A DNA stretch of 64,000 bases, taken from Oikopleura dioica (taxonomy: Eukaryota > Chordata > Appendicularia > Copelata > Oikopleuridae). Every line of letters begins with the position of its first letter. Within the stretch, counting starts at the first letter, position 1. The stretch covers positions 62,001-126,000 of the forward strand of contig OU015570.1 in the NCBI GenBank assembly GCA_907165135.1. Reading direction: 5' to 3'. Below the pieces are notes generated by a model that was given only the letters and a program-made list of their open reading frames with translations, was not told the origin of the DNA and ran no database searches. A program made the translations under genes and the position numbers. Of this stretch, positions 43,780 to 54,943 are shown piece by piece.

Positions 43780-44390
43780 CTGATCTAGGACCTATCTGAT
43801 CTAGATTTCTGGAGTGAACAGAAATCTCAAAATGCAGTTCACTGTTCACTCTAGAACGAACAGCGATTTGAAAATCCTGTTCACTGTTAACTCGAGTAAA
43901 CAGAGTGAACTGTTCACTCTGCCAGAAATAAGGAAAAAAAATTTTTTTTGCATAATTTTTAAAGTCAAACTAGATTTTTTTTGAGCTAAATAACACTTAT
44001 TCGCCTCAAAAGAGACGTTGCAAGTAGTGAGACGATAATAAATCGTCTCTCTCGATATATCTTACTGCAAAGTGTATTCTCGTCATGAATTTTTTTAAAG
44101 AATACATTCAAGAACAAAATTTTTGCTCTTCCACCACAATTTTTTGCTGAAATTTCGAGTCGACAATAACAAATCTGCTCTAGAATTTGTCAAAACCCGG
44201 TGAGAGAACAGAGTGAAGAGTTCACTGTTCACTCTACTTTTCAAAATGCTGTTCACTGTTCACTCTAGAGTGAACAGAAATTCAAATCTCTGTTCACTGT
44301 TCACTCTTAGAACAGTGAACAGTGAACAGCTCACTCTGTTCACTCTGAGTGAACAGCAAATTTCGAACCCTGATCTAGGTACCCGCCGAG
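43780..44390. mobile_element. Foldback element L (GTTCACTGTTCACTCT iterons)
   Basis: Both ends are packed with TGTTCACTGTTCACTCT in both orientations (43808-43925, 44205-44365). The right end finishes CGAACCCTG, like a hAT end (CAGGGTTCG), but no matching left terminus or clear duplication could be fixed. The centre (43930-44190) contains a diverged R-type block with GAGACG motifs. A second copy is at about 56790-57380. Confidence 0.6.
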
Positions 44391-45282
44391 AAAAATAAGT
44401 GGTCGATTTTCTATCCCTTTTCGAGCAAAATATTGGGACTACCGATGAAAGTAGGGGTTGCCCTGGACTCGAGCCCGAATTAGCGACACAAAGTGTGCCT
44501 GTTTCGCTTTTTCATTAAGCGGAGGACCACGCGGAGCCAGCTGGAAGAATTCCTTTTTACGAAAAGAAAATCCTCTCACTGAACCCTCTCATTTTTGGAT
44601 TTCTTTTTCATTTTCTTCGAAAAGCTTTGTAAAGTGATAAAATGATTTTTGTTTGGGGCTTTCATTAATTTTACATCGCAATTTGTAAAGAGCGCTACTT
44701 TTTCTCGCGCCTCTCCGCTCTCTATTTCTCACACCACGATCTCACAGCGCTTACTTCAAGGTCGCATATTATAATCCGAAGATCTTAAAACAAAAATCTG
44801 AAAAACAGGATTTGTAGAACTGACGATTCTCTACAAGACAGTGTAATTTTCAAAAATTTTGGATGAGAAATGTCGAAGAAAATGTCATTTGAAGAAAACT
44901 GGCAATTTTCAGATAGTTCCTCTTTGACAATCATTACCAATTTTGCTGTGTTAGTAAAAAGACTTTTATTATTCAGAATCTCTTTGAATTTTGAAAAAAT
45001 CTTTATCCGTTCAGATTTTACGGCCTCGTGAGAAACAGGTTCTGGCGGAGCGCGGATCGAGAGAGCAGCGCCGCGCCGATGTATACCATTACCCTTAAAA
45101 CAGAAAGAACTCATTTTAATTGGTCTTGACCATACAAAAGAAATTTGAAAAAAAATTAGATAAAAACCATAAAAAAATTAAAAACAGGGACAATATAAAT
45201 TTTTACATCAGATGGTGGTGGGTGGGGTTGGGGACGCAACTGAGAATGATCAACTCAGTGTTTTCCCAGCCTTAGTCAAAAA
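44391..45282. other. Unassigned stretch within the duplication
   Basis: No repeat ends seen. A minus-strand frame at 44785-45114 (SSFCFKGNGIHRRGAALSIR) keeps its start but drifts in the second copy (about 57800-58105, several indels), so selection on it is not supported. GGCGGAGCGCGGATCGAGAG near 45043 is GC-rich. Confidence 0.35.
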
Positions 45283-45510
45283 ATTTAAAAATCAAGGGAC
45301 GGGGCTGAAACGGCCCGAAGGGCCGTCAAGCCCCTTAAATTTATATATCAAGAGACGGGGCTGAAACGGCCCGAAGGGCCGTCAAGCCCTTAAATTTAAA
45401 AATCAAGGGACGTGGCTGAATCGGCCCGAAGGGCCGTCAAGCCCCTTAAATTTAAAAATCAAGGGACGGGGCTGAAACGGCCCGAAGGTCCGTCAAGCCC
45501 CTTAAATTTA
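45283..45510. repeat. Tandem hairpin array (ACGGCCCGAAGGGCCGT), four units
   Basis: Four units of about 55-62 bp, each with GGGGCTGAAACGGCCCGAAG, the perfect stem ACGGCCC-GAA-GGGCCGT, CAAGCCCCTTAAATTT and AAAATCAAGGGAC. The second copy of the duplication has two units before a TTAA insertion and one after. GAA-capped GC stems would form stable RNA or DNA hairpins; function unknown. Confidence 0.8.
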
Positions 45511-45842
45511 AAAATCTTGATCTGCTCTTGAGGGAGTCGAATATCGCCTTCAAGCTTTCTCTTGGCTCGTTCAAGGTCAATTCGAGACTTTTCTCAAGTT
45601 CGAGGGCGATGTTAATCGACCTGCTGTTCGAGTTTTCCCTTGGACTTGGTGAGATTGACGACCTTTTCTTCTTTTTTGAAGATCTGGTCGTCTTCTTGAA
45701 GAGCTTTCTTCTCCTTTTGAAGCTTGTTAATGGCCTCGCGAACAGAGGCAAATCCCTCGGAATTGTCCTGGGACTTGTTTTCAGTCGCATGCTTTTCTTT
45801 TTCTATCTTGGCAAGAGTCAGTTCAAGATGAAAGAGTAGCAT
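45511..45842 (-). pseudogene. Myosin heavy-chain rod fragment (chordate type)
   Basis: From 45842 the frame reads [18 protein letters not shown], then [29 protein letters not shown], two stops (TAA and TGA about 24 bases apart), and [20 protein letters not shown] in the same frame. This is the coiled-coil rod of class II myosin just beyond the neck; known chordate proteins have nearly the same order of words (KLEQQVDDLEG, then [12 protein letters not shown]). Protostome muscle myosins usually read LEQTLDDLED here. Only about 110 codons remain with no head, so it is an exon-sized or processed fragment, carried inside repeated DNA. The ATG is probably chance. Confidence 0.85.
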
Positions 45843-45869
45843 TATTACCCTCTAAATGTGAGTTTATAG

Positions 45870-45950
45870 AAAAGAACCTGGTTGAGTGGAGAGCGATTTC
45901 GCTTAGCGAGGTGAGGGCGCTGGTTCGAATCTCTGTTTTTGATTTTTTTT
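45870..45950 (+). promoter_or_regulatory. tRNA-like A and B boxes followed by a T run
   Basis: TGGTTGAGTGG (45879-45889) fits an A box and GGTTCGAATCT (45922-45932) a B box, 32 bp apart, followed by TTTTTTTT (45943-45950), a pol III stop signal. The T-stem and acceptor stem do not pair, so it is not a working tRNA. It could be a tRNA pseudogene or the head of a SINE. A copy lies at 59482-59550. Confidence 0.4.
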
Positions 45951-46159
45951 TACCCCTGATTCGAGCGCGATCCCTCGTTTTCTATTGTAAAAATGTCATC
46001 TTATCGCACCACCAAATGTTAAAAACACCACCAAAAATATTTTTATTCAGTTCCGCCATCGCTTTGGTCAAAAGTGAGAGAGAGGTGAGGACATTTTTGC
46101 CTGGGACAACAGCGCCAGGGGGTGGCCAGACTCTGGCCGCCAGAGATTATCTCCATATA

Positions 46160-46317
46160 CAGTTAATTATGGAATTTTTGGACATTTTTTGTCCGAAGAT
46201 TTTCGCAAAAATGTCCAAAAACTTGCTACACGCACTTTTGAAAGGTTTCCCAAGAAAACCCCTTAAAATTGCAAAAATGTCCAAAAATTTGATGTCCAAA
46301 AATTCAATAAAAAACTG
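46160..46317. mobile_element. TA element U, intact short copy
   Basis: CAGTTAATTATGGAATTTTT to AAAAAACTG with TA at 46158-46159 and 46318-46319. At 46308-46316 is TAAAAAACT, the target used by MULE B in the duplicated copy. Confidence 0.9.
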
Positions 46318-46658
46318 TATGGAGATAATCTATTTTTCCCGGGCAATGCTTTACTTTCATCGGTATAGTAAACAAGTACCCAGAAGTTCAATCCCGGGTT
46401 CAAAATTTCGAAAAAAGTTCATCTTCCGGTAACTAGAGAGCATCAAAGTTCAAAAAAATCAGTTTTTCTAAGAACAATATTTTCTTATTGTAACCATGCG
46501 AATGTACTATTCCGACCTTAAAAAACTCGATTTTAAGATAAAAGTTTGAAAACAAAGATGCTCTTAATGCGGGGGTTAGAGTCTGGAGAGGGCCATTTAC
46601 GGCATTATTGGGGACCAATAATGAGAATTTTCAAAAATCATTTTTTTTCAATTTACAA

Positions 46659-46690
46659 CCTAACCCTAAGCCTAACCCTAACCCTAACCT
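46659..46690. repeat. Interstitial telomere-like tract
   Basis: CCTAACCCTAAGCCTAACCC and so on. Directly after it, ATCATCAAAAAATATCAACC and CTACGCG (46708-46737) are inverted at 46832-46861, so a MITE-like hairpin follows the tract. The duplicate is at 62403-62434. Confidence 0.8.
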
Positions 46691-47240
46691 TGGGGAATGA
46701 TTAAAATATCATCAAAAAATATCAACCTACGCGTTCTTTAAGCGTAATATTCTTAAATAAAGCGGAGGACCTTTGCTCATGTCTTCCACCAGAAGAGGAC
46801 CCTCTTCTTGGAAAAAAGAGTTTATCCCTTCTCTAGAAGCGTAGGTTAATATTTTTGATGATTTTTTCTCCAATCCCCAGAGATTCGAATGCACTCTTTC
46901 AGAAACTGGTGACCTTACATCACTGTAACCTTACTGTAAGGTGTGAAAGGCTTGACAAAATTTAATGCATTTTTCAAATCTTCATTTTCCATACCAATTG
47001 CGATTTTTGGTCTTCAGACCCGCCTTCAATCCCAACTCTCCATCATAAATAGAAAAAAAATCTCCGAAAATTTCCGCTTGGTGGGGGGTGTAATTCTCTC
47101 ATTTTTTGCCTAAGAAAATATTTCGTAGCGAATTTCCTCATAAAGAGTCATGGGCGGCTCCGGGCAAGAGTGATCTCCCCTCCGAGAGAGGGATGAGTAT
47201 TGCCGCCAAATGCCAGCTTCGCAAATTCCTTTCCTATGAC

Positions 47241-47913
47241 TAGGGCCGACGAGCAAAAATTCAACCCCAAGAACCCTTTGTGGTAAAGCCTTGAAACTTT
47301 AGGACAATATGTATTTTGGCCCATCTTAAAAATTTGTAATTGAAATTTTTTTGGTATGATCACGTGATCACGTGATATGGACCCTCGAAAAGCTAGAAAA
47401 GCTTGCCAACCTCGATCCCCTGACCGGAGGTGATCATAATGTAGCTCACATGAAAGAGCACAAAAAGTCCTTCCTAAAGAGTCCAAAACATTTTTGGTGG
47501 CGAGATCACATGACTCGCTAGAGGGAAGTGAAGCGTCCAAAATGGCCCTTTTTGCAAAGTATATTGGCCTGAGTAACCCGTGAAATCTGGATTTTTACCT
47601 CTATTTTAGCGAGTTTCGAGTCCTTATATAGCTTCTAGCGTGTCCTGTAAAGACGGCACCAAGAATTTTTTTGAGGAAACCACTAGAACAAACCAAGACC
47701 TTTCTTTTTGGCCTAACGAGAAGATGATGCCATAAGGGGATCAAGCTCGGCAAGCTTTTCTAGCTTTTCGAGGGTCTGTAACCCGTGATCACGTGGTCAG
47801 ACCAAAAAATTTTCAATAACAGTTTTTAGTTGGGCCCAAATACATATTGTCCTAAAGTTTCAAGGCTTTACCACAAAGGGTTCTTGGGGTTGAATTTTTG
47901 CTCGTCGGCCCTA
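47241..47913. mobile_element. hAT-like element with about 165-bp inverted ends
   Basis: TAGGGCCGACGAGCAAAAAT and its inverse; 8-bp target duplication CCTATGAC at 47233-47240 and 47914-47921. The long arms (47241-47410, 47750-47913) include TGATCACGTGATCACGTG. The unoccupied site is within the inverse of 14940-14955. The 130-codon minus frame at 47148-47540 crosses the element border and is not a gene. Confidence 0.92.
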
Positions 47914-48350
47914 CCTATGACTCATAACATCAGGAGTCATCAAGATCATAATACATCATAATGGACGCCCGCCGCCTTATCACATCCGGCCCGCGGCGCG
48001 CGCTTCCGCCTATCACAATTCCAGCTCCATCCTGATCCTATTGTCAGATTCTCCTGTCCACTTCCGGTGGCAGCAATAAGTCACTCAACAGCGACACTTT
48101 ACTCTGTACCCCCACCATTCACTGACTACCGTGGGCGAGAGATATCACGACGGAGTAAGAGGGCCCGGGCCGGGGTTATGAATATTTCGCGCACATTTAA
48201 GTATTTTCCAATGCCTGATGGAGGACTTTTATCTGATAGATGAAAATGACTTCTGCGGAGCAAAATCCTGACCTCAAAATTTTTATGGCTTGTTTTTAGC
48301 GCAGAATCTAGGGAGTCGAATGGTACAACTTTTATGTGTCTTAAAAAATG
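47914..48350. other. GC-rich repeat remnant, then apparently unique DNA
   Basis: 47914-48070 repeats the 14810-14960 island (CCGGCCCGCGGCGCGCGC). 48070-48340 (AGAGGGCCCGGGCCGGGG at 48159) matches nothing else here. No ORF of note. Confidence 0.4.
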
Positions 48351-49503
48351 TCTTACTGACTAACCGTAGGGAGTTTCCTTACCTCGACCAAATCCTTACC
48401 TCGACCAGATCCTTACCTCGACCAAAATCCTTACCACGACCAGATTCCGAGAATGGTCGACGTAAGGATTTGGTCGAGGTAAGGAAACCGATAGGAAAAT
48501 ATTTTCAAAAACAAAAAATGAAACTGGTCGCAAAAAATTAACCGCACTTTACCCCCCTCTGAGTAGAAAATTTTGGAAATTTATTTTTTTTTAATAATTT
48601 TTACAAATTATATGTTTGATGCATGTCACCAGCTGATGGGGAAAGCTTGGTTATTGAAAAAGAATCATTTAATTCAATAATAAATAAATAAAAAACCGTA
48701 TTTTAATGATGAAACGGGGAGAAACGAAAAAATCGCTCAAATAACCCTTACCCTAACCCAGACCAACCCGACCAAAAGACACCAACAAACCGCCCATCGA
48801 CCCACCAACGCCGACCAACAACCAAATCAAGAAAAATAATCCATGGTCGGGTAACCCGACTCGGGTGGGTCGGTGCCCGTATTAACTCGACCATTTCCGA
48901 CCAAGTCGGTTTTATTGATCCCTAGGGTCGGCGGCGACCACCGACAGTACGGACAATGTCGGGTTTTTGGTCGAGTTTGGTGGGTACCCAACATTGACTT
49001 GTAGTCGATATTCGGTGGAAGGTTAGGTGGTCGGTTTTTGTTTATTTTCGCGAATAATTTAAGAAGAAAAATTACGGGGCGCCCTGGTTATGTCGCCGAT
49101 TGCCGCTGAATGTCGCCATTTTTTGTTTTTGTCCAAAATTATAAAGTTTTTTCCGAAATTGTCAAAACGAATTGGCTCTAGAAATTGACAGAGTTAAAGA
49201 AGGCGTGAAAATAGACGTGTAACCTGCTCGACTAGGGAGGTTCCTATCACAAACTGCGCGGAGCGCTTCCTTCTTTCATACTTATTTGATGATTACATTC
49301 ACAAAAAAAATGTTTGTACTTCAAAAAACTCAATTTTTGAGGGACTTCTAGTCTTGGGCACTTTCGCTTAAAATCTCTAGAACATGTTGTTTATGTTTTT
49401 ATCTCTACAAAATTGCCTTTTGGCGACATTCGGCGACATTCAGCGACATTCGGCGACATTTGGCGGGCATATAATCATAACCATTGTCGCCCAAAATTAC
49501 TTT

Positions 49504-50926
49504 TGTAACCCATTGCAACCCATGGATGGGTCACCATCATGAATCGACCTCAACTCTCATGGAGGGCGCTCGCAGCACCGACTCAAAAGTGAACGCCGGC
49601 TTCCTGAGAAGATCAGATGAGAAATTATAATTATTATTATTTATATATAATTGAAAACCTGTTCTAAATCCCCTTCCTGCTAACCACGAATAAAAGACCA
49701 CTTCAAGTAAACCACACCGTGTACAACAGTTACATTGGTGACTGAAGTGGGTGACTGAAGTGGGAAGGGGAGCGCGTCGTAAAGTGGTAATTCTCGACTG
49801 TCGTTAGTGCCAATCGGAGACCAAATCAAGACGCAGACCGAGAGGGTTGTCATAATCAAAAAGTTAGAGAGTCGCCAAGGCTCAGTGATAGTTATTGCCT
49901 ATCGCAAAAACGGCCGAAGAGCATCAATCAGGACATTGGCAGATGATAGGGCATTAACGAACATTACGTCGGCGAAACGATTCGCAAGTGTCAACCTTGA
50001 AAACGGAGGGAAGACAACGCTGGTAGAAATGAGAAGGAGCGGGGGCTCCCAAAGCCTCTATTTGCTCGATAACAAGACAGTATGGCCAAAACAGGTACGT
50101 GGCCACCATTTGGTACTGCAGCGCAATCGCTGCATCCGACTGGTGAAGAAGAATTACTACCCCATTTCTCTACTGTCCTCCGACGGCGGTTGGGCCTAGT
50201 TAGGAGTCACCCACGCCTACAAACCGTCCTTCATCATCTTAAACTACTGATCGCAATGTGTTCTCAAGCGCATTGAACCTACTACTACAATTACGCCGCT
50301 TTGGACACCAATTCTAATCATCTCTCACTTCCCACCTGTTACTTCAAAGGCATGGCTCAGAAATGCACGATTCTGATCAAATCGCCCAAAATATTCAATG
50401 AAATCAACTTCCGTCAAACGAATCGTCATCAATTCAGCAAAAGTCGCAGTCCCCAGCAATGGAATCCAGACTGTCTTTGCTCGAAGATGATTTTGCTGAC
50501 TCAGTGCGGTGCATTACTTCCGCTTTTATACGGTCCTCATCATCAGCATCATCATCACATTATAGCCTTCAAAGTCTGGCAGATACTAATCAATCTGATT
50601 CATTTCGGGCTTCATTTGGTAAACTGGATCAAAAAAAAGGAAAATCATGAGCTCCCGCGCTGAAGAAACATTATAGTGCGCGCCTCTTTCTCCTTTTTCT
50701 TGGCAGAAAGTAGTAACCCATTGCAACCCATGGATGGGTCACCATCATGAATCGACCTCCACTCTCATGGAGGGCGCTCGCAGCACCGACTCAAAAGTGA
50801 ACGCCGGCTTCCTGAGAAGATCAGAAGAGAAATAAAATATAATTGAAAACCTGTTCTAAATCCCCTTCCTGCTAACCACGAATAAAAGACCACTTCAAGT
50901 AAACCACACCGTGTACAACAGTTACA
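49504..50926 (+). mobile_element. Short LTR retroelement, third copy
   Basis: Same LTRs, primer site and CTTT duplication (49500-49503, 50927-50930) as at 39276. It shares the flanking M and A sequence, so it is a duplicate of one insertion. Confidence 0.92.
49807..50199 (+). CDS. Unknown ORF of the short LTR retroelement (third copy)
   Basis: Identical in visible sequence to the ORF at 39579-39971, including the GTG start and the SSDGGWA end. See that entry for the interpretation. No recognised domain. Confidence 0.4.
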   Translation: MPIGDQIKTQTERVVIIKKLESRQGSVIVIAYRKNGRRASIRTLADDRALTNITSAKRFASVNLENGGKTTLVEMRRSGGSQSLYLLDNKTVWPKQVRGHHLVLQRNRCIRLVKKNYYPISLLSSDGGWA

Positions 50927-51544
50927 CTTTTCTTATTTGTTTAGTAGAGAAAATGTTTTTAGTAACATTGTCTCTAGCTTCATTTTCATAAAAAAGCTAA
51001 GAAATTTATAATAACGAAACTTTCGTTACAAAAGTTTCATAACCCTCATCTCTCGATTTCAAAGATTTTTCGTCATTCTTATTAAATAAAAAATACCGAC
51101 TATCGACACTACCAAAAGGCCGACTCTGTCCGACCCGACACGACCATGATTTGAGTCATTTTAAAGTGACATGACCCGACTAGACCTTAAAAAAGGGTGG
51201 TCGGCGCCGACCCGAGGCATGTATCAGATTGAAAATTCATCAAAATTATTTTTGAAAGAAATATATGTATAAAATTTTCTGCTGAGAGGGGGGTAAAGTA
51301 CGGTGGATTTTCGCGACCACTCTCATTTTTTGTTTTTGAAAATATTTTCCTATCGGTTTCCTTACCTCGACCAAAATCCTAACCTCGACCAAAATCCCTA
51401 CCACGACCATTTTCAGAATCTGGTCGAGGTAAGGATTTGGTCGAGGTAGGGATGTGGTCGAGGTAAGGATTTGGTCGAGGTAAGGAAACACTCTTCTCGA
51501 CCCCCCTCTGAACATAATTTTTCAAGCATCATTTTTTGAATATT

Positions 51545-52895
51545 TTTTTTTAATTGAATAAAATTTTTCAAGAGACGTTTTCAAAAATTTCGAGTGGAAA
51601 AAACGCGTCTTCTAAAGAAAATACTATAAAGTAAGCGTTTCCTTGTTTGTTGTTCGCAGATAAGATTCCGGACTAAAATTGTTGATTTTCAAAAAAAACT
51701 TGGAGCAAATTGGGAGCTCCCAATTTACTCTTAGTCCCATAAACTTGTGCTCCTGCTCCCAAAAATAGGAATCTCCCAATTTCGATCCGAAAGATTCCGA
51801 ACTCTGGCAACAATTCAAGAAAATTTTTTGTTTCGCAAATTTTTAAAATCAAACTAGATTTCTTCAAAGCAAATGAGCACAATCAGTTTTCAAAGGAGAC
51901 GTTTTAATCAGTAATATGATAAAAATACTCTTGGATTCGATAATCAATCAAACAAATATGCTCTAGAATTTATCAAAATAATCAATGACAAAATTTAGAA
52001 TCATTCAGAAAATTTTAATATCAAACTAGATTTCTTTGAAGCAAATGTGTACTTTCAGTTTTCAAAGGAGACGTTTTAATCAGTAAGTGGATAAAAATAA
52101 TCTCTTACGATAGATCGTTTTCACAAATGTATTCTCGGCATATTTTTTGGAAAAAAAACATTCTAGAAAAAAATTCTTCCTTTTCACAACAATCTTCTAC
52201 CGAGTTATGGATTTTTTCGAGGTGGGCTGGGGTGGTTTCAAAAATCGCACTCAAACCGCGAGGTGATGTCGAGGTGAGATGCTTGAGGTGGTTTCTAGAC
52301 CAAAATTTTTTTGGTAAAATGTTATTTTTTTGATGATAAACAGTTAGATTGCTTCATTCTAGGGACCCATAATCTGAATAATAATGTATATTCCGCGGAT
52401 AGCTATTCAGAAGAGACGTTTTTCAATCTCAAAATTTATCGTATGTTTCTTTTAGAACCGAGAATCGTTGGGGACACCCTTAAGTTAGATTTTTTTCGGA
52501 TGACAGATTTCGGAGATTTTTCGAAAAAGTGGCCTTAAGTTGCTCGGGCTTAAGTTGGGGTTTCACTGTACTTAAAACGTGTTTTTTGAGAATAAATAGT
52601 GCTCATTAGCTTCGAAAAAATCTAGTTTATTTTATAAATTTGCGAAACAAAAAATTTTCCTGAATGTTAGCCAGAGTTCGGACTCTATGGGAGCGAAATT
52701 GGGAGTCTCCTCTGGGAGCCTTCACTTTCTTGGAGCAGGTAGGGAGCAGGAGCATAAGTTTCTGGGACTGAGAGAAAATTGGGAGCTCCAAATTTGCTTT
52801 ATATTAATAATTTTTCTGTAAATCAACAATTTAATTCCGGAATCTAATCTGCGAACCGAAATCAAGAAAACGCTAACTTTATAGTATTTTCTAAG
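51545..52895. repeat. R, W (shortened), S end, R
   Basis: R 51545-52085, W 52085-52460 cut at GTTTCTTTTAGAACC, then a jump to GAGAATCGTTGGGGACACCC (remnant of the TTAA element) and the S end (TA near 52568), then R to 52895. Relative to 41919-43168 about 550 bp are deleted. From 52896 to 53138 follow family U-like scraps and AT-rich DNA without features. Confidence 0.6.
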
Positions 52896-53551
52896 GGGTT
52901 TTCTTGGGACACATTCAAAAAAAGAGAGAATTGATATCTTTTACTTCTAAATCTATGGTCTTACTTTCGTAATTGAAGCCAATTTTATCTGCAAAGAACT
53001 GTTTTTCGTCAAAAATCTAAATTTTTGTTTAGATTTACGTCTTTAGATTCAATCTTGTATTCTTTTTCTCATTATTTTTTGAGAAAAATCATCAAATTTT
53101 CTTTCTAGGAAAAAATTTAAACAAGTTCGTTGGGACATTTTTTTGGGGGTATGGCATCATTATAAAGAAGGCTTCATTATAAAGAGGCTTCATTATAAAA
53201 AAAGCATTATTATAAACGGCTTTATAATGAAGCCTTCTTTATAATGAAGCCTTTTTTATAATGATGCTAGTTTATTTATAATGATGCCAAAAATATTGTA
53301 AACGTAAAAACATCAAAACGAGAGGGTTAATAAGAGCAAAAATTCTGAGATCGCGGACAAAAATTTTTTTGAGAAACGTTTTCTGAGAAAATTTTTGCCG
53401 AAAAGAAGCATCAAAAGCCCTTTTATTTGAATTATATATTGTCAATTCTTCATTATGCACAGGAGAGTTGAACTCATAACTTTTTGATGCGAGATTCAAC
53501 TCTAGCATCGGAAAATAGCCTTACAAGCAGAGTTGCAAATTTTGCTATATT

Positions 53552-53653
53552 TAGGCATAACGCACAAAAAAGTGTGGTGTTTTAGTTGCTCCCAAAGTTT
53601 CAAACTTGTATCTATTACAGGGAAAAAGTTGATTTTTTTGTGCGTTATGCCTA
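53552..53653. mobile_element. hAT-like MITE, 102 bp
   Basis: TAGGCATAACGCACAAAAAA to GTGCGTTATGCCTA; 8-bp duplication GCTATATT at 53544-53551 and 53654-53661. Confidence 0.92.
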
Positions 53654-53784
53654 GCTATATTTCTGCTGAGCGGGCCTTTTTCAGAAGTCCTTGAAGTTCA
53701 TTGTCAATGAGTCATTGAGCTAGGCTAAGCAGACATTTTCTTAAGGTAGTTGAGCTGAGCTAAGCTGAGCAGACCCCTTTTTGC

Positions 53785-54026
53785 GGGGACGCTCGATTCG
53801 TGTACCAAAAATTTTTTGGTATTCGAAATTCGAATAGCAATTTTTGATTTTCCAAATCCAAGGTTTTTGACCAGAGTTTTTCTCCGTGAAGTTACTACTG
53901 AATCACTCCCAAAGTTTCCTTCAAGACAGGTACGAAGCGCATAGGCACTCTTTGGATCACCTTATTTTGACTTTTTAAGGAGATTCGGTACTTGCACCGA
54001 ATCGGTACACGAACCGAGCGTTTTCC
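53785..54026. mobile_element. MITE N (ACGCTCGATTCGTGTACC ends)
   Basis: GGGGACGCTCGATTCGTGTACC-like left end and the near-inverse GGTACACGAACCGAGCG on the right, with ATTCGAA repeats inside and the core ACAGGTACGAAGCGCATA at about 53930. The target duplication lies in a T run and cannot be fixed. Confidence 0.55.
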
Positions 54027-54079
54027 CTTTTTTGAGCTTAGCTGTTTTTCACTAGGAGAATGCTGTTATCTGAGCTGGC

Positions 54080-54480
54080 TTAAGGGGGGGGGGTCGACGA
54101 GAATCGGGATTTTTAGAAACAAAATTCCGAGAAAACCTGATTGGCTGGGAAAATTTGGACTTTTTGGGTGAAAAGAAAAGGGTTGAAAAAATCTATCGGG
54201 GAAAAGAAGAAAAAATTTTGACCAGAAAAAATGATCGAAAACTTGTCTCAAAGTGGACCCCAAATTGCCATTTTGGCAATTTTCTGATTTTTTCGTCATT
54301 TTTTTCGGACACTTTTGGTAAAGAAGTGCACGAAATTTCTGCGAAGACTCGCGAAACTCTTTGCCGATAGATTCTAAATACCCTTCTATTCCCAACCGAG
54401 AAGTCAAAATATACTTACACAATCGGGTTTTTCAGGAAATTTGTTTTTAAAATTCTTATTCTCGTCGACCTCCCCCTTAA
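54080..54480. mobile_element. TTAA-flanked element (GTCGACGAGAAT ends)
   Basis: TTAA, G-run, GGTCGACGAGAATCGGG to ATTCTCGTCGACCTCCCCC and TTAA. Frames on both strands (54066-54422, 54155-54370) show no domain. It lies inside element K. Confidence 0.75.
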
Positions 54481-54943
54481 GCTAGCCTTGTCCAAAAATC
54501 AGTGAGCTGAGCGATTGCTCCGATTTTGGTAACGGATTACCAAAAATTAATGGTGATGAGTCCGACCGTTCCCGGTCATCACGTATACTTCGGGCATCGA
54601 AGTGCCCTCGAAATCCGAAAATCAGAGGGATTCCAGAAAAAGAAATCGTTATATAATATAAATTATATTACAGTAATACACAGCTACAGTCATTATCTTT
54701 TAAAGCCTCTGAGTTTCAGTCAAAAATTTCAGTCAATAAATCAGAGGTCGAAGGAGAGTTTACTAAATTAACTCTAGTATTTTCACATTTTTACGCTTTC
54801 AATATTTTTGCATCATTATAAATAAACTAGCATCATTATAAAGAAGGCTTCATTATAAAGCCGTTTATAATGATGCCATTTTTATAATGACGCCTTCTTT
54901 ATAATGAAGCCTTCTTTATAATGATGCCATACCTTTTTGGGTG

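Larger units (their letters stand above)
43535..47202. repeat. Segmental duplication, copy 1 (partner 56548-62936)
   Basis: About 3.67 kb repeated in the same orientation 13 kb downstream. Order: foldback L, unknown stretch, hairpin array, myosin relic, pol III-like boxes, U element, telomere-like tract. The partner is larger because it gained a TTAA element (58371-59051) and MULE B (59912-62057), and has fewer hairpin-array units. Confidence 0.93.
48376..51490. mobile_element. MULE A with nested M and LTR element, third full copy
   Basis: Iteron hairpins 48376-48486 and 51356-51490. M 49076-49492 holds no nested P, so this copy branched off before P arrived. The LTR element 49504-50926 sits beside M. 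It keeps the GACCCGACACGACC interior (51065-51300) missing from the palindrome arms. The outer flank GTCTTACTGACTAACCGTAG is shared with 18240. Confidence 0.85.
53148..54933. mobile_element. MULE-like foldback element K (TTATAATGAAGCCTTC iterons)
   Basis: Ends GGTATGGCATCATTATAAAG and the inverse; duplication TTTTTGGG at 53140-53147 and 54934-54941 (8 bp). Iteron hairpins 53150-53290 and 54810-54930 use ATTATAAAGAAGGCTTC. It holds a hAT MITE (53552), an N MITE (about 53785), AGCTGAGC repeats and a TTAA element (54080). No transposase frame. Confidence 0.85.

Noticed and set aside
44785-45114. 109-codon minus-strand frame as a host gene
   Set aside because: The second copy of the duplication carries indels that break it, and no domain is seen.
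45870-45945. A functional serine- or leucine-type tRNA
   Set aside because: A and B boxes are present, but T-stem and acceptor stem do not pair. Kept only as pol III-like boxes.
47148-47540. 130-codon minus-strand gene
   Set aside because: It starts inside a hAT element and ends outside it, crossing the target duplication; no domain.
47914-48080. CpG-island-like promoter
   Set aside because: The GC-rich island is a repeat shared with 14810-14960, with no adjacent gene or start signal.
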